A stretch of 64,000 nt of DNA from Arthrobacter sp. B1I2. Lineage in GTDB: Bacteria; Actinomycetota; Actinomycetes; Actinomycetales; Micrococcaceae. The notes beneath the pieces are model-generated. The model saw only the letters and a program-made list of their open reading frames with translations, made no database searches and was not told where the DNA came from. Position numbers and translations under genes: made by a program. Position 1 is the stretch's first letter. Each line of letters starts with the position of its first letter. This document shows, piece after piece, positions 18,504 through 26,788 of this stretch. The stretch is from positions 682,001-746,000 of the forward strand of contig NZ_JAUSYC010000001.1 of assembly GCF_030816485.1 (NCBI RefSeq). The letters run 5' to 3'.

Positions 18504-20060
18504 TTAGCTGGCCGGCGTGTAGGACGAGAGGAGCGGGTAGGCGTTGGTGCCGGCGAACTTCACCGGGGCCACCTTCTTGGTGTTGTAGCCCTGGTTGGTC
18601 AGCGCCTCGTACAGCGGGATCATCCAGCCGGACTCCACCAGCCGCGTGTTCAGCTTGGTGGCGGCTGCCTTGACGGCTGCGTCGTCCTTGGCTGCGGCCA
18701 GCTCGCCGGTGGCGGCGGACAGCTGGTCATCGGTGGCCTTCTGGACGTTGGTGAACCCGTTGAGGATGGCTCCGTACATCACGCCGACGGGGTTGTCCCA
18801 GTTAAGGGGGGCATAGCCCAGGGGCGTGGTGGCGACGGCGGCGAAAGCTTCGTCGGTGGAGGCTGCCATCTTCACGTTCATGGTGATGCCGACGGCGGCC
18901 AGGTCCTTCTGGACTGCCTGCAGGTCCGTCTGGGTCTGGGCGCCGGCGAGGATGGTGAACTCGAAGCCGTTCGGGTAGCCGGCCTCGGCCAGCAAGCTCT
19001 TTGCCTTCTCCGGGCTGTACGCGAACTTGGTTTCCAGGTCCTTCGTGAAGCCGGCCGAGTCCTTGGGGAGGGCGTTCCAGGCGGGGATGTCACCCTTGTG
19101 CAGGGCATCCACCAGGGCCTGGCGGTTGATGGCGTACTGGATCGCCTGGCGGACCTTTTCCTGGGCGAAGGCCGGGGCGGTCTTGCCGATCTTGTCGAAG
19201 GAGATCATGGTGTTGACGGTGCCGCCGATCTGGGAGACGCCGACGCCCTTGGACTTGGCGAAATCGACCGTGGAGGACGTCAGCATCGCAACGTCCGCCT
19301 GGCCGGAGACCAGCGCATTGGCACGCGCCTGGGGGTCCAGGACAACACTGAAGACCACCTTCTTGAAGGCGTATTTGGTAGCGTCGGGGCTCTTGTCGTT
19401 CTTTACCAGGACGTACTTGTTGCCCTTCACGGTGGACGGGTCAAGAGTGTAGGGGCCTGAACCGTCGGGGGTGGCGGACAGGCTTGCGGTGTCCGTGACG
19501 CCGTTCTTGCCCACGATCATGCCGGTGGTGGAGGTGAGGTTCTTCTCGAATCCGGGCTGCGGCTTGGCGAAGGTCAGTGCTACCTGGGTGGGGCTGACCA
19601 CGTCCACGAAGGTGATTTCCTGGGCTCCGCCCTTGGCGACGGCGGAGTAGGCGCTCAACGCGGGATCGGACCGGCGGTCCAGGTTGGCCTTGACCAGTGC
19701 GGCGTCCAGCTTGGAGCCGTCAGTGAAAGTCACGTCATCCTTGAGGGTCAGCGTCAGGACGGTGTTGTCCGCGTTGTAGCTGAACTCCTTGGCCAGGCCG
19801 GGACCCGCGGAACCATCCGGCTGGAGCGTCATCAGGCTGTCGTAGAGGCCCTCGAAGAACTGGCGCTGGGCGGCTGAGACACGCAGCGGATCGAAGCCGA
19901 ACGAGGCCGAGTCGCTGTCGATGGCGAGCGTCAGGCTGCTGGTGTCTGCCTTGGGGGCGGCCTGGCTGGACCCGCCGCCGCAGGCGGCCAGGGAACCCAT
20001 CAGCAGGGCACCGGTCAGAACGGCAGCGCTGCCGCGTGCGGTGGTGGTCAGAAGTTTCAT
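18504..20060 (-). CDS. ABC transporter substrate-binding lipoprotein, family 5
   Basis: 518-residue extracytoplasmic binding protein of the dipeptide/oligosaccharide class (SBP_bac_5). It has a signal peptide with lipobox SLAAC near residue 27 followed by GGGSS. The family pattern QFFEGLYDSLMTL and the region FTDGSKLDAALVKANLDR are present. It heads the importer operon (this gene, DppB, fused DppC-D, DppF, GH78). Because the operon ends with a rhamnosidase and is divergent from a glycosidase, the ligand is more likely a rhamnosylated oligosaccharide or plant glycoside than a peptide; this is inference. Confidence 0.9.
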   Translation of the reverse strand: MKLLTTTARGSAAVLTGALLMGSLAACGGGSSQAAPKADTSSLTLAIDSDSASFGFDPLRVSAAQRQFFEGLYDSLMTLQPDGSAGPGLAKEFSYNADNTVLTLTLKDDVTFTDGSKLDAALVKANLDRRSDPALSAYSAVAKGGAQEITFVDVVSPTQVALTFAKPQPGFEKNLTSTTGMIVGKNGVTDTASLSATPDGSGPYTLDPSTVKGNKYVLVKNDKSPDATKYAFKKVVFSVVLDPQARANALVSGQADVAMLTSSTVDFAKSKGVGVSQIGGTVNTMISFDKIGKTAPAFAQEKVRQAIQYAINRQALVDALHKGDIPAWNALPKDSAGFTKDLETKFAYSPEKAKSLLAEAGYPNGFEFTILAGAQTQTDLQAVQKDLAAVGITMNVKMAASTDEAFAAVATTPLGYAPLNWDNPVGVMYGAILNGFTNVQKATDDQLSAATGELAAAKDDAAVKAAATKLNTRLVESGWMIPLYEALTNQGYNTKKVAPVKFAGTNAYPLLSSYTPAS

Positions 20061-20174
20061 GTGGTGCGCCTTCGCATTCTTCTATGACTGCAACGGAAAG
20101 AAAGAAGTGGGGCCGGACGTCCCCGGCTCCCTTCCAGAATCGGCCCCGGCTGGTCCCACCAAACATGTCAATGT

Positions 20175-20197
20175 CATTGATTGAAAAAGTATTGTGG
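20175..20197 (+). promoter_or_regulatory. Second copy of the 23-bp promoter motif
   Basis: It matches 18 of 23 bases of the site at 9035-9057, including the identical run AGTATTGTGG. It overlaps a small palindrome, TCAATGTCATTGA, at 20168-20180. It sits between the importer operon and the GH1 gene, so it could coordinate both with the first rhamnosidase operon. Confidence 0.5.
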
Positions 20198-20277
20198 CGG
20201 CCATCACGCTGGCCCGCAGGATGGAAGCAGGGCAGTGAAGCCTGGGACGCCCACGCGTCCATTACGAAAGGAATCCC

Positions 20278-21537
20278 ATGACCAATACGTTCCCCCGCAA
20301 CTTCCTTTGGGGCGTGGCCACCGCAGGCCACCAGGTGGAAGGCAACAACGTCAACAGCGATACCTGGTTCCTGGAGCACCTGCCCGGGACGATCTTCGCG
20401 GAGCCCTCCGGGGATGCCGTGGACCATTACCACCGTTACCGGGAGGACATCGCGCTGATCGCCGGCCTGGGTTTCACCAGCTACCGCTTCTCCATTGAAT
20501 GGGCCCGGGTCGAGCCGGAGGAAGGCCAGTTCTCGGTGGCGGAGTTGGACCACTACAAGCGTGTGCTGGAGGCGTGCGTGGAGCACGGCCTGACGCCTGT
20601 TGTCACCTTCCACCACTTCACCTCACCCCGCTGGCTCCTGCAGGTGGGCGGCTGGGAAGGGGCCCGGACACCTGAACTCTTTACCCGTTATTGCGACCGG
20701 GTGATGGCGCACCTCGGTGACCTCATCGGCGTCGCCTGCACTTTGAACGAACCCAATCTTCCGTGGCTCCTTGAATCATTCGGCATCGGCGGAGAGGCAC
20801 CGGAGAACCGCGGGTCCGTGCCGGTGTGGGCTGCCGCGGCGGAACGCCTCGGTGTTGACGCCAGCACCATCGCGCCATTCCAGTTCTGCTCCACCGAAAC
20901 GGGCTTCCAGGTGAAACTGGAGGCCCACCGCGCCGCCACTGCAGCCATCAAGGCGCGGCGCCCGGACCTGCCGGTGGGCTGGACCCTTGCAAATTCGGAC
21001 ATCCAGTGGATCGAAGGCGGCGAAGAAACCGCCGCCCGCGTGCGCCGGGACGTCAACGAACGCTTCCTGGAGGCTTCCCGCGGGGACGACTTCGTGGGTA
21101 TCCAGACGTACGGCCGGACGGTCTACGGCCCGGACGGACACGTGCCGGCCCCGGGAGGGGTGCCCACCAACCAGATGGGTGAAGAACTTTATCCGGAAGG
21201 CCTGGAGGCGACCATTCGCGAGGCCCACCGGGTTGCCGGCATTCCGGTGATCGTCACCGAGAACGGACTGGCCACGGAGGACGACGCCGAACGCGTGGCG
21301 TACCTCAAGACGGCCGTCGACGGCGTGGCCTCCTGCCTTGCGGACGGCATCGACGTCAGGGGTTACATCGCCTGGACGGCCTTCGACAACTTCGAGTGGA
21401 TCTTCGGCTACCGGCCCAAGTTCGGCCTGATCGCCGTCGACCGCTCCACCCAGGAGCGCACGCCGAAGGAAAGCGCGCGCTGGCTGGGCAGCCTTGCCCG
21501 GGAGCAAGCTTTGGCGGAGGCACAGCAGCCCGCGTAA
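20278..21537 (+). CDS. GH1 family glycosidase (beta-glucosidase-like)
   Basis: 419-residue retaining glycosidase. The start FPRNFLWGVATAGHQVEG is the classic GH1 N-terminus. The acid/base glutamate is E158 in TLNEP and the nucleophile is E328 in VTENG. It is shorter than the usual 440-480 residues and lacks part of the loops around 160-200. No signal peptide is present, so it is cytosolic. The ATG at 20278 follows GAAAGGAA. Divergent placement from a rhamnoside-type importer suggests removal of beta-linked glucose or a related sugar after rhamnose release. Confidence 0.9.
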   Translation: MTNTFPRNFLWGVATAGHQVEGNNVNSDTWFLEHLPGTIFAEPSGDAVDHYHRYREDIALIAGLGFTSYRFSIEWARVEPEEGQFSVAELDHYKRVLEACVEHGLTPVVTFHHFTSPRWLLQVGGWEGARTPELFTRYCDRVMAHLGDLIGVACTLNEPNLPWLLESFGIGGEAPENRGSVPVWAAAAERLGVDASTIAPFQFCSTETGFQVKLEAHRAATAAIKARRPDLPVGWTLANSDIQWIEGGEETAARVRRDVNERFLEASRGDDFVGIQTYGRTVYGPDGHVPAPGGVPTNQMGEELYPEGLEATIREAHRVAGIPVIVTENGLATEDDAERVAYLKTAVDGVASCLADGIDVRGYIAWTAFDNFEWIFGYRPKFGLIAVDRSTQERTPKESARWLGSLAREQALAEAQQPA

Positions 21538-21544
21538 CAGGGGT

Positions 21545-21607
21545 GAGTTTTTGGGCAGATAACGCGACTTGGCCGCAGGCTAAGTCGCGTTATCTGCCCA
21601 AAAACTC
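21545..21607. terminator. Bidirectional terminator, perfect 26-bp inverted repeat
   Basis: Arms 21545-21570 and 21582-21607 pair perfectly around an 11-base loop. The outer ends carry GAGTTTTTGGG and its complement, so each strand ends its hairpin in a T-rich tail. It lies between two convergent genes. A degenerate relative is at 49271-49335. Confidence 0.85.
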
Positions 21608-21618
21608 CAGCGCACGCC

Positions 21619-22056
21619 CTAATCGGCACCCGGCCCGCGGATCACCAGTACCGGGCAGTGTGCGTGGTGGATGGTCTGGTGGGATACAGAGCCGAGCAGC
21701 ATCCCGGTGAATCCTCCGTGGCCGCGTGAGCCGACAACGACGAGGCCTGCATCCCGGGAAGCATCGATAAGCGCCGAAGCCGGATTGCCCTCCACGATTT
21801 TCCCCGTAACAGGCACCCCCCGGTCCTTGACGCGTTCGAGCTCGGCTTCAAGGATGGCCTGCGCGTCCTTCTGGAAAATTTCATAATCCCAGGCCGTGCC
21901 AAGGGCATCGCTGACGTAGGGAAAGTTCCAGGCTGCCAGCGCCTGTATCTCGGCTCCGCGCAGCCTGGCCTCTTCAACAGCCCAGTCCATGGCAGACCGG
22001 GACTGGTCGGAGCCGTCCACGCCCACCACAATCCTGAAAGTCCCGCTACCTGCCAC
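21619..22056 (-). CDS. Universal stress protein, UspA family
   Basis: 145-residue single Usp domain. The N-terminal strand is IVVGVDGSDQSRSAMDWA. The C-terminal ATP-binding pattern G-2x-G-9x-G-S reads GSRGHGGFTGMLLGSVSHQ, so it probably binds ATP. The cytosolic protein is linked in this family to starvation, hypoxia or redox stress. It is preceded by a small Cys-rich protein gene on the same strand 36 bases away, possibly in one transcript. Confidence 0.92.
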   Translation of the reverse strand: MAGSGTFRIVVGVDGSDQSRSAMDWAVEEARLRGAEIQALAAWNFPYVSDALGTAWDYEIFQKDAQAILEAELERVKDRGVPVTGKIVEGNPASALIDASRDAGLVVVGSRGHGGFTGMLLGSVSHQTIHHAHCPVLVIRGPGAD

Positions 22057-22092
22057 GGTTCCCCTCTTCCTGCTGCACCATTGCCGGCGGGA

Positions 22093-22377
22093 CTAGCCCT
22101 GGCCCGTTGGCGCGCCCTGCGCCGGCACTGCCACCGTGGCGTTCCCGGCTTTAGCGGCCTTCTGGGGATTTCCTGCTTCCCTGGCGCAGTGGAGGCAACA
22201 GTAGATGCCTGCGTCGCTTTCAACAGGGTGGCCCAGGATCCGGCAGCCGCAGTGCTCGCATGCCGGTGCCATCATGTGGATGGCGCATTCGAAGCTGTCG
22301 AAAGTTCCGGTTTGGTGCCCCATGCTGACGGTGAACATGCGGCCCTCGCTGCTGCCGCAGACATCACATGAGCCCAT
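22093..22377 (-). CDS. Small Cys/His-rich, probably zinc-binding protein
   Basis: 94 residues with CxxC pairs at both ends (CDVCG, CEHCGC, CCLHC) and conserved histidines in the middle. The arrangement resembles small actinobacterial metallothionein-like or zinc-ribbon proteins. The tail after about residue 70 is Ala/Gly-rich and probably disordered. The ATG at 22377 has AGGAGG nine bases upstream. It sits just upstream of the stress-protein gene. Metal storage or redox sensing is possible but not shown by sequence alone. Confidence 0.72.
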   Translation of the reverse strand: MGSCDVCGSSEGRMFTVSMGHQTGTFDSFECAIHMMAPACEHCGCRILGHPVESDAGIYCCLHCAREAGNPQKAAKAGNATVAVPAQGAPTGQG

Positions 22378-22573
22378 GGTCTTTGCCTCCTGTTGTACTC
22401 GACTGATCCAGACACTCAAGTGGACTGCTGCCAGGAGCGGCCTGCCTAGGGGCAAAAGTCCCCCGGAGGCCCGGGGCCATTCGCGCAGCAGATTCTTCGA
22501 TCCCTTCCCATCCACCGGGCCGCACGTTCCGAACCCCAACCGTAGTACTGCAACCAAAGGCAAGGACGGGGCG

Positions 22574-22879
22574 ATGGATGCCGTGGACCAGCAATCCATG
22601 ACGGGTGCTGTCATCAAGGAGTACCGGCTGGATCTGGCACAGCTGTGGCTGGAGTTCGTTGGGCTGGGCGGGGACGCCTCAGAACAGCTCATCCGGGACT
22701 ACTGTGCGGGCGACGCCGCGCTGCCGGCAAAGGAACGTGACGCACTGGCGCAGGCCGTCAACGAACACTGTGCGGCCGTTGGCCTGCCGCTCCGGGCTCC
22801 CCTCAGCGAATCTGCCCTTTTCCTTTTGCAGCCGGAACGGCATGACCCGGAGCGGAAGGACCCCTACTCGTCGAAGTAG
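22574..22879 (+). CDS. Hypothetical acidic protein
   Basis: 101 residues, soluble, rich in Ala, Glu and Asp, with no motif I recognise. The start at 22574 follows AAGGA. Its 3' end overlaps the convergent GAF-ANTAR gene by 16 bases. The codon pattern looks normal for this genome. A helical regulatory or adaptor protein is possible, but there is no evidence for a function. Confidence 0.5.
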   Translation: MDAVDQQSMTGAVIKEYRLDLAQLWLEFVGLGGDASEQLIRDYCAGDAALPAKERDALAQAVNEHCAAVGLPLRAPLSESALFLLQPERHDPERKDPYSSK

Positions 22880-23616
22880 GTAAAGGTGTCCGCGGCGCCG
22901 GCAACTGATGCGACCACGGCGGCCGCAACATCCCGGAGTTTCATGTTCCGCGTGCTGGATGCGTCCGCCAACAGCTTGAAGGCCGCAGCCTGGCTGCACC
23001 GGTTCTGCGCCATGATGGCTCCGGTTGCCAGGTCGATCACGGTGCGTGTCTGCATGGCGGCGCTCATGCCGTCTTTCGTCTCTTCCAGCTTCAGCATCCG
23101 CAGGGCGAGTTTCAGGCCCTTGGAGGCCTGCCGGACGAACGCTTCCGCCGCATCAACACCGTTGGTGCCGAAGGCGACGGGCCGCGAGCAGTAGAACGTG
23201 AGCACTCCCTCCGAACCCCCTTCAAGCGCTGCGGGAATGCTCAGCACGGAGAGGAAGCCCCGGCCCTGGACGGCCTGGACGTACTCCGGCCAGCGCTTTT
23301 CCCGCCGCAGGTCGGCAACCAGCACGGTCGTCGCTGTCCGCATCGCCGTTCTGCCCGGACCGTCACCGAGTGTGGACTCCAGCTGCGATATGAGTTGTGC
23401 ACTGGGATTGCTGCCGGCGCTCGCCGCAGGCTTCTTGGGCCGCAGCACCACGATTTCACAGGAGCATTCGTGGCCCTGCCCGCCGAGCCGGGTGGCAGCG
23501 TAGGTCGCGAGATCCTGGAGAAATGCCTCAACCTCGGGGTTCTGCAGGAACGACTCCTGGAGATGCAGGGCAACGTCTGCGAAGTCTTCGTCTTCAGGCA
23601 CGCCGGCGTGGGGCAC
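22864..23616 (-). CDS. GAF-ANTAR RNA-binding antiterminator regulator
   Basis: 250 residues. A GAF-like sensor domain at about 20-170 is followed by a C-terminal ANTAR domain (about 185-240) with the pattern IDLATGAIMAQNRCSQAAAFKLL. ANTAR proteins bind paired RNA hairpins and stop transcription termination. I chose the GTG at 23616 because GGGAGGT lies eight bases upstream; an ATG at 23655 lacks a good site. A paralog with the same IMAQNRCS core is at 51241. Confidence 0.85.
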   Translation of the reverse strand: MPHAGVPEDEDFADVALHLQESFLQNPEVEAFLQDLATYAATRLGGQGHECSCEIVVLRPKKPAASAGSNPSAQLISQLESTLGDGPGRTAMRTATTVLVADLRREKRWPEYVQAVQGRGFLSVLSIPAALEGGSEGVLTFYCSRPVAFGTNGVDAAEAFVRQASKGLKLALRMLKLEETKDGMSAAMQTRTVIDLATGAIMAQNRCSQAAAFKLLADASSTRNMKLRDVAAAVVASVAGAADTFTYFDE

Positions 23617-23719
23617 GCGTCTTACCTCCCGGACAATAGTTAAGAGCCACATCACTGTGGCCGCCCACTGCCGGACGGTGATGCCAGCCTACCTTCGCCG
23701 CTGTCGTAATGTGTCAACC

Positions 23720-25276
23720 ATGACGCGCCTCTCCACCCCCTGCGGATCCGTCGATGGCAGCTCTTTGGTGACTGACGGGACCACAATCCATCGGTTCCTC
23801 GGCATCCCGTACGCCGGGCCGCCGTCGGGAGCCAACCGTTTCCGGCCGCCGGTACCGGTATTGCCTTGGAGCGGCGCGCTGGACTGCACTGCTCCCGGCC
23901 CGGCGGCGCCCCAAAACCCCGAGTCCCATGCACCTCCCGGCTCTACGCCGCGCTCCTGGAGCGAAGCGGGATGCCTGAACCTGAATGTCTGGACGCCGGG
24001 GACGGATGGACCGGCCAAACCGGTGATGGTGTGGATCCACGGCGGCGCATACCTCATGGGCGCCAACAGTGATGCAATGTACGACGGCACCCGGCTCGCC
24101 GCTGCGGCGGGCGTGGTGCTGGTGTCCGTCAACTACCGGCTGGGCGCGCTGGGTTTCCTGCACCTGGCGGACCTGCTGGGGGCAGGTTACGAGGACTCGT
24201 CCAACCTTGCCCTGCTGGACCAGCTGGAGGCCCTGCGGTGGATCCGCCGCAACATCGCCGCATTCGGCGGCGACCCGCACAACGTGACCGTTTTCGGCGA
24301 GTCCGCAGGCGCCGCAGCCATCGGGACCCTGCTGGGCATGCCGGCGTCGGAAGGTCTCTTCCGCCGGGCCATCATGCAGAGCGGCACGGCCGAACGCTAC
24401 TGCCGGCCGGAGGACTCGGCACGAGTCACCTCCACTTTCCTTGAGCTGTGCGGTCTGGACGCCTCTTCGGCCCAACACCTGCTCACGCTCCCGGTGGAGC
24501 AGCTGCTGCAAGCCCAGGCTGCGCTCGAACAGCGCGTCGCGGCGGAATCCTTCGCGGTCCCGCTGCCGTTCCAGCCCACGGTGGGCACGCCGTCGCTGCC
24601 GGTTCCGCCGCTCGACAGCGTCCGCAACGGCGTCAACCGCGGGGTAGACCTGCTGATCGGAACCAACCTGAACGAGGGCTCTTTCGCCGTCGAAATGCGC
24701 CCGCCGGCTCCTGCTGACCCGGACTACCCGGACCGTGCCGCCGCCGTGCTGTCCGGTGCCGGGGTTCCGCCGGCCCTTGCCTCCGGCTATGCAGACGCGC
24801 TGGCCCGGATGCTGCGCAGGGAACCGGCAGACAAGGAACTCCTGGAGGCGGCCATCGCGGATTCCCTCTACCGCCAGCCCAGCAACGGACTCCTGGCTGC
24901 ACGGCAGGTGGCTGCCGGCGGTGGCGCTCCCGGGAAAAACTTCGCCTACCTCTTCACCTGGCGGAGCCCCGCCATGGGCGGGAAGCTCGGCGCCTGCCAC
25001 GCGCTGGACATCCCTTTCGTCTTCCGGCAACTGGATGCGCCGGAAGCTGCCTTCCTCACGCGGGGCGAGGCGCCGCAGTCCCTCAGCGACGCCATGAGCG
25101 GGGCATGGGGCGCTTTCGCGCGCACGGGAACGCCCGGCACGCCTGCTCTTGCGTGGCCCGAGTATGGCGGGCACCGCAGCACCATGGTGCTCGACGGCGA
25201 GTCCCGGCTGGAAGCCGACCCCCGAAGCGAGATCCGCGAGTTCTTCGAAACCGTCAGGCTGCTGCCAGCGAGTTAA
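23720..25276 (+). CDS. Type B carboxylesterase (para-nitrobenzyl esterase family)
   Basis: 518-residue serine esterase. The family signature is FGGDPHNVTVFGESAGAAA with the catalytic serine in GESAG. The disulfide-region motif EAGCLNLNVWTP and the oxyanion motif IHGGAY are present. A C-terminal HALDIPFVF supplies the histidine. No signal peptide is seen, so it is probably cytosolic or released without Sec. The start at 23720 was chosen by homology; no clear ribosome binding site is visible. Its stop overlaps the 3' end of the frameshifted SRPBCC gene on the other strand by 23 bases. Confidence 0.9.
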   Translation: MTRLSTPCGSVDGSSLVTDGTTIHRFLGIPYAGPPSGANRFRPPVPVLPWSGALDCTAPGPAAPQNPESHAPPGSTPRSWSEAGCLNLNVWTPGTDGPAKPVMVWIHGGAYLMGANSDAMYDGTRLAAAAGVVLVSVNYRLGALGFLHLADLLGAGYEDSSNLALLDQLEALRWIRRNIAAFGGDPHNVTVFGESAGAAAIGTLLGMPASEGLFRRAIMQSGTAERYCRPEDSARVTSTFLELCGLDASSAQHLLTLPVEQLLQAQAALEQRVAAESFAVPLPFQPTVGTPSLPVPPLDSVRNGVNRGVDLLIGTNLNEGSFAVEMRPPAPADPDYPDRAAAVLSGAGVPPALASGYADALARMLRREPADKELLEAAIADSLYRQPSNGLLAARQVAAGGGAPGKNFAYLFTWRSPAMGGKLGACHALDIPFVFRQLDAPEAAFLTRGEAPQSLSDAMSGAWGAFARTGTPGTPALAWPEYGGHRSTMVLDGESRLEADPRSEIREFFETVRLLPAS

Positions 25277-25698
25277 GCGTGTCCCGGATGCCGTTCAGTG
25301 CCGGATCCCGAAGCGACATGAACGCAGGTTTCAGGAGCGGCTGGATGATCCTGGCCGGTCCGTTGATGCTGAACTCAGCCGTGTATTTGACCACCGAACC
25401 GGTCCCGTTGGGGCTGACGTCGATCGAGTCGAAAGCAGTCACGGTCTTGTTCTCGCCCCGCAGCTTGATGTGGTTGTCCGTCAGCTCGATGGACCTCATA
25501 GACCAGGGTCTGGCGCTTCCCCCGGAACTCGGACTCAGCGTGGTACTTGTGCCCCACGGCCACCGGCCCGGGGGTGAGCTTGTCCATGACAGGGGTGTTG
25601 GGGTCCCACTTGCTGGTGTTCTCGAACTCACTCATGAAGGCAAAGGCCTTCTCGGCGGACAGGTTGGTTTCCACACTTCCGGTGACTGTGATCATCAC
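25254..25698 (-). pseudogene. SRPBCC-family protein, single-base frameshift
   Basis: Two overlapping reading frames give the two halves of one SRPBCC (Bet v1-like, polyketide-cyclase fold) protein of about 146 residues. The first half runs ITVTGSVETNLSAEKAF to about QTLVYEV. The second runs from IELTDNHIKL to the end. Removing one base of the GG at 25491-25492 joins them smoothly into EVIELTDN. The gene starts at GTG 25698 or ATG 25695, against the stop of the upstream gene. Either a real mutation or a sequencing error could explain it. Confidence 0.8.
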
Positions 25699-25964
25699 CC
25701 CAGTCTAGGAGCCGACCCCAGCTGGGCGGCAGCCATCTTGTAGCAGAGTTTCCCCTCCAGTTCCCGGGGAGTAATCCACACTTCGTATCCCTCGTCCGCG
25801 GAAAAAAGCACCCGGCCCGCTGCGGAGTCGGCGGCGAGCCACAGTGCAGAGGAATCCTGCATGGCGTCATCGACCACTCCGGCCCGGACAAGCTCGGAAT
25901 CCTTGCGGACCTCCACGGGAGTTCCAACAAGCCGGCTCCAGTCCTGATAGCGGTAGGGCTTCAT
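25695..25964 (-). CDS. Conserved-looking small hypothetical protein
   Basis: 89 residues, soluble, beginning MKPYRYQDWSRLVGTPVEV, with no recognised catalytic motif. It has the look of a small beta-barrel or KOW/SH3-like protein, but I cannot name the family. GGGAGG lies a few bases before the ATG. Its stop overlaps the start of the SRPBCC gene, so the two were made as an operon. Confidence 0.6.
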   Translation of the reverse strand: MKPYRYQDWSRLVGTPVEVRKDSELVRAGVVDDAMQDSSALWLAADSAAGRVLFSADEGYEVWITPRELEGKLCYKMAAAQLGSAPRLG

Positions 25965-25990
25965 GATGGCCTCCCGGGGGTCCGTTGCTG

Positions 25991-26764
25991 TTAGTGGATG
26001 TGGCTGCCGCCGTTGATGTCGATGGTGGTGCCGGTGAGGTAGGCGGAGTCTTCGGAGGACAGGAAGGTGATCACGGAGGCCACTTCTTCCGTGGTGGCGT
26101 TCCGTCCCAGGGGAATGCCGGCGTTGATGGCGGCTTCCTGCTCTTCGGTGCTGCCCACGCGGATGTTGGTGTCCACGGCGCCGGGGGTGATGGCGTTGAC
26201 GGTGACGCCCGTGGTGCCAAGCTCACGGGCGAGGGCCTTGGTGAAGCCCAGGATGGCGGCCTTCGCAGCGGAGTAGGGGACCTTGCCGAACACGCCGCCG
26301 CCGCGCTGGGCGGAGACGGAGGACATGTTCACGATCCGGCCCCAGCCGTTTTCGATCATGTCCGGCAGGAACGCCTTGGTAACCAGGTAAGTGCCGGTGG
26401 CGTTGACGTCCATCACCTTGTGCCACAGCTCAAGGGTGGTTTCCAGGAACGGCACCGGGGAGGTGATGCCGGCGATGTTGGCCAGGGCACCGACCGGCGG
26501 AAGGTTGCCGGCGGCCACCTCGGCGGCGACGGCGGCCTGGGCTGCGGTCACGGAAGCCTCGTTGGCGACGTCGATTTCGTGGCCGAACGCGGGAACGTTG
26601 AATTCATTGCCGATTTCCGCGGCGACCTTGGCGGACTTTTCGCCGTCCAGGTCCAGGATCACGATGCCCCAGCCTTCACGGGCATAACGGCGGGCGGTGG
26701 TGATGCCGATGCCCCGGTCCGAGGTTGCTCCGGTGAGGACTGCAGTGCGGTGGATGGTGGTCAT
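25991..26764 (-). CDS. Short-chain dehydrogenase/reductase, catabolic locus
   Basis: 257-residue classical SDR. The cofactor motif TGATSDRGIG, the NxAG equivalent ANIAG, the catalytic serine in NMSS and YSAAK are all present. The acidic residue after beta-strand 2 (LDLDGEKS) favours NAD. It follows the TIM-barrel isomerase gene after 24 bases in one operon, opposite the MFS/transketolase operon. It probably oxidises a polyol or sugar that the isomerase or transketolase then handles; this is inferred from context. Confidence 0.85.
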   Translation of the reverse strand: MTTIHRTAVLTGATSDRGIGITTARRYAREGWGIVILDLDGEKSAKVAAEIGNEFNVPAFGHEIDVANEASVTAAQAAVAAEVAAGNLPPVGALANIAGITSPVPFLETTLELWHKVMDVNATGTYLVTKAFLPDMIENGWGRIVNMSSVSAQRGGGVFGKVPYSAAKAAILGFTKALARELGTTGVTVNAITPGAVDTNIRVGSTEEQEAAINAGIPLGRNATTEEVASVITFLSSEDSAYLTGTTIDINGGSHIH

Positions 26765-26788
26765 GATGGTGCTCCTTTGCGTTGTGCT

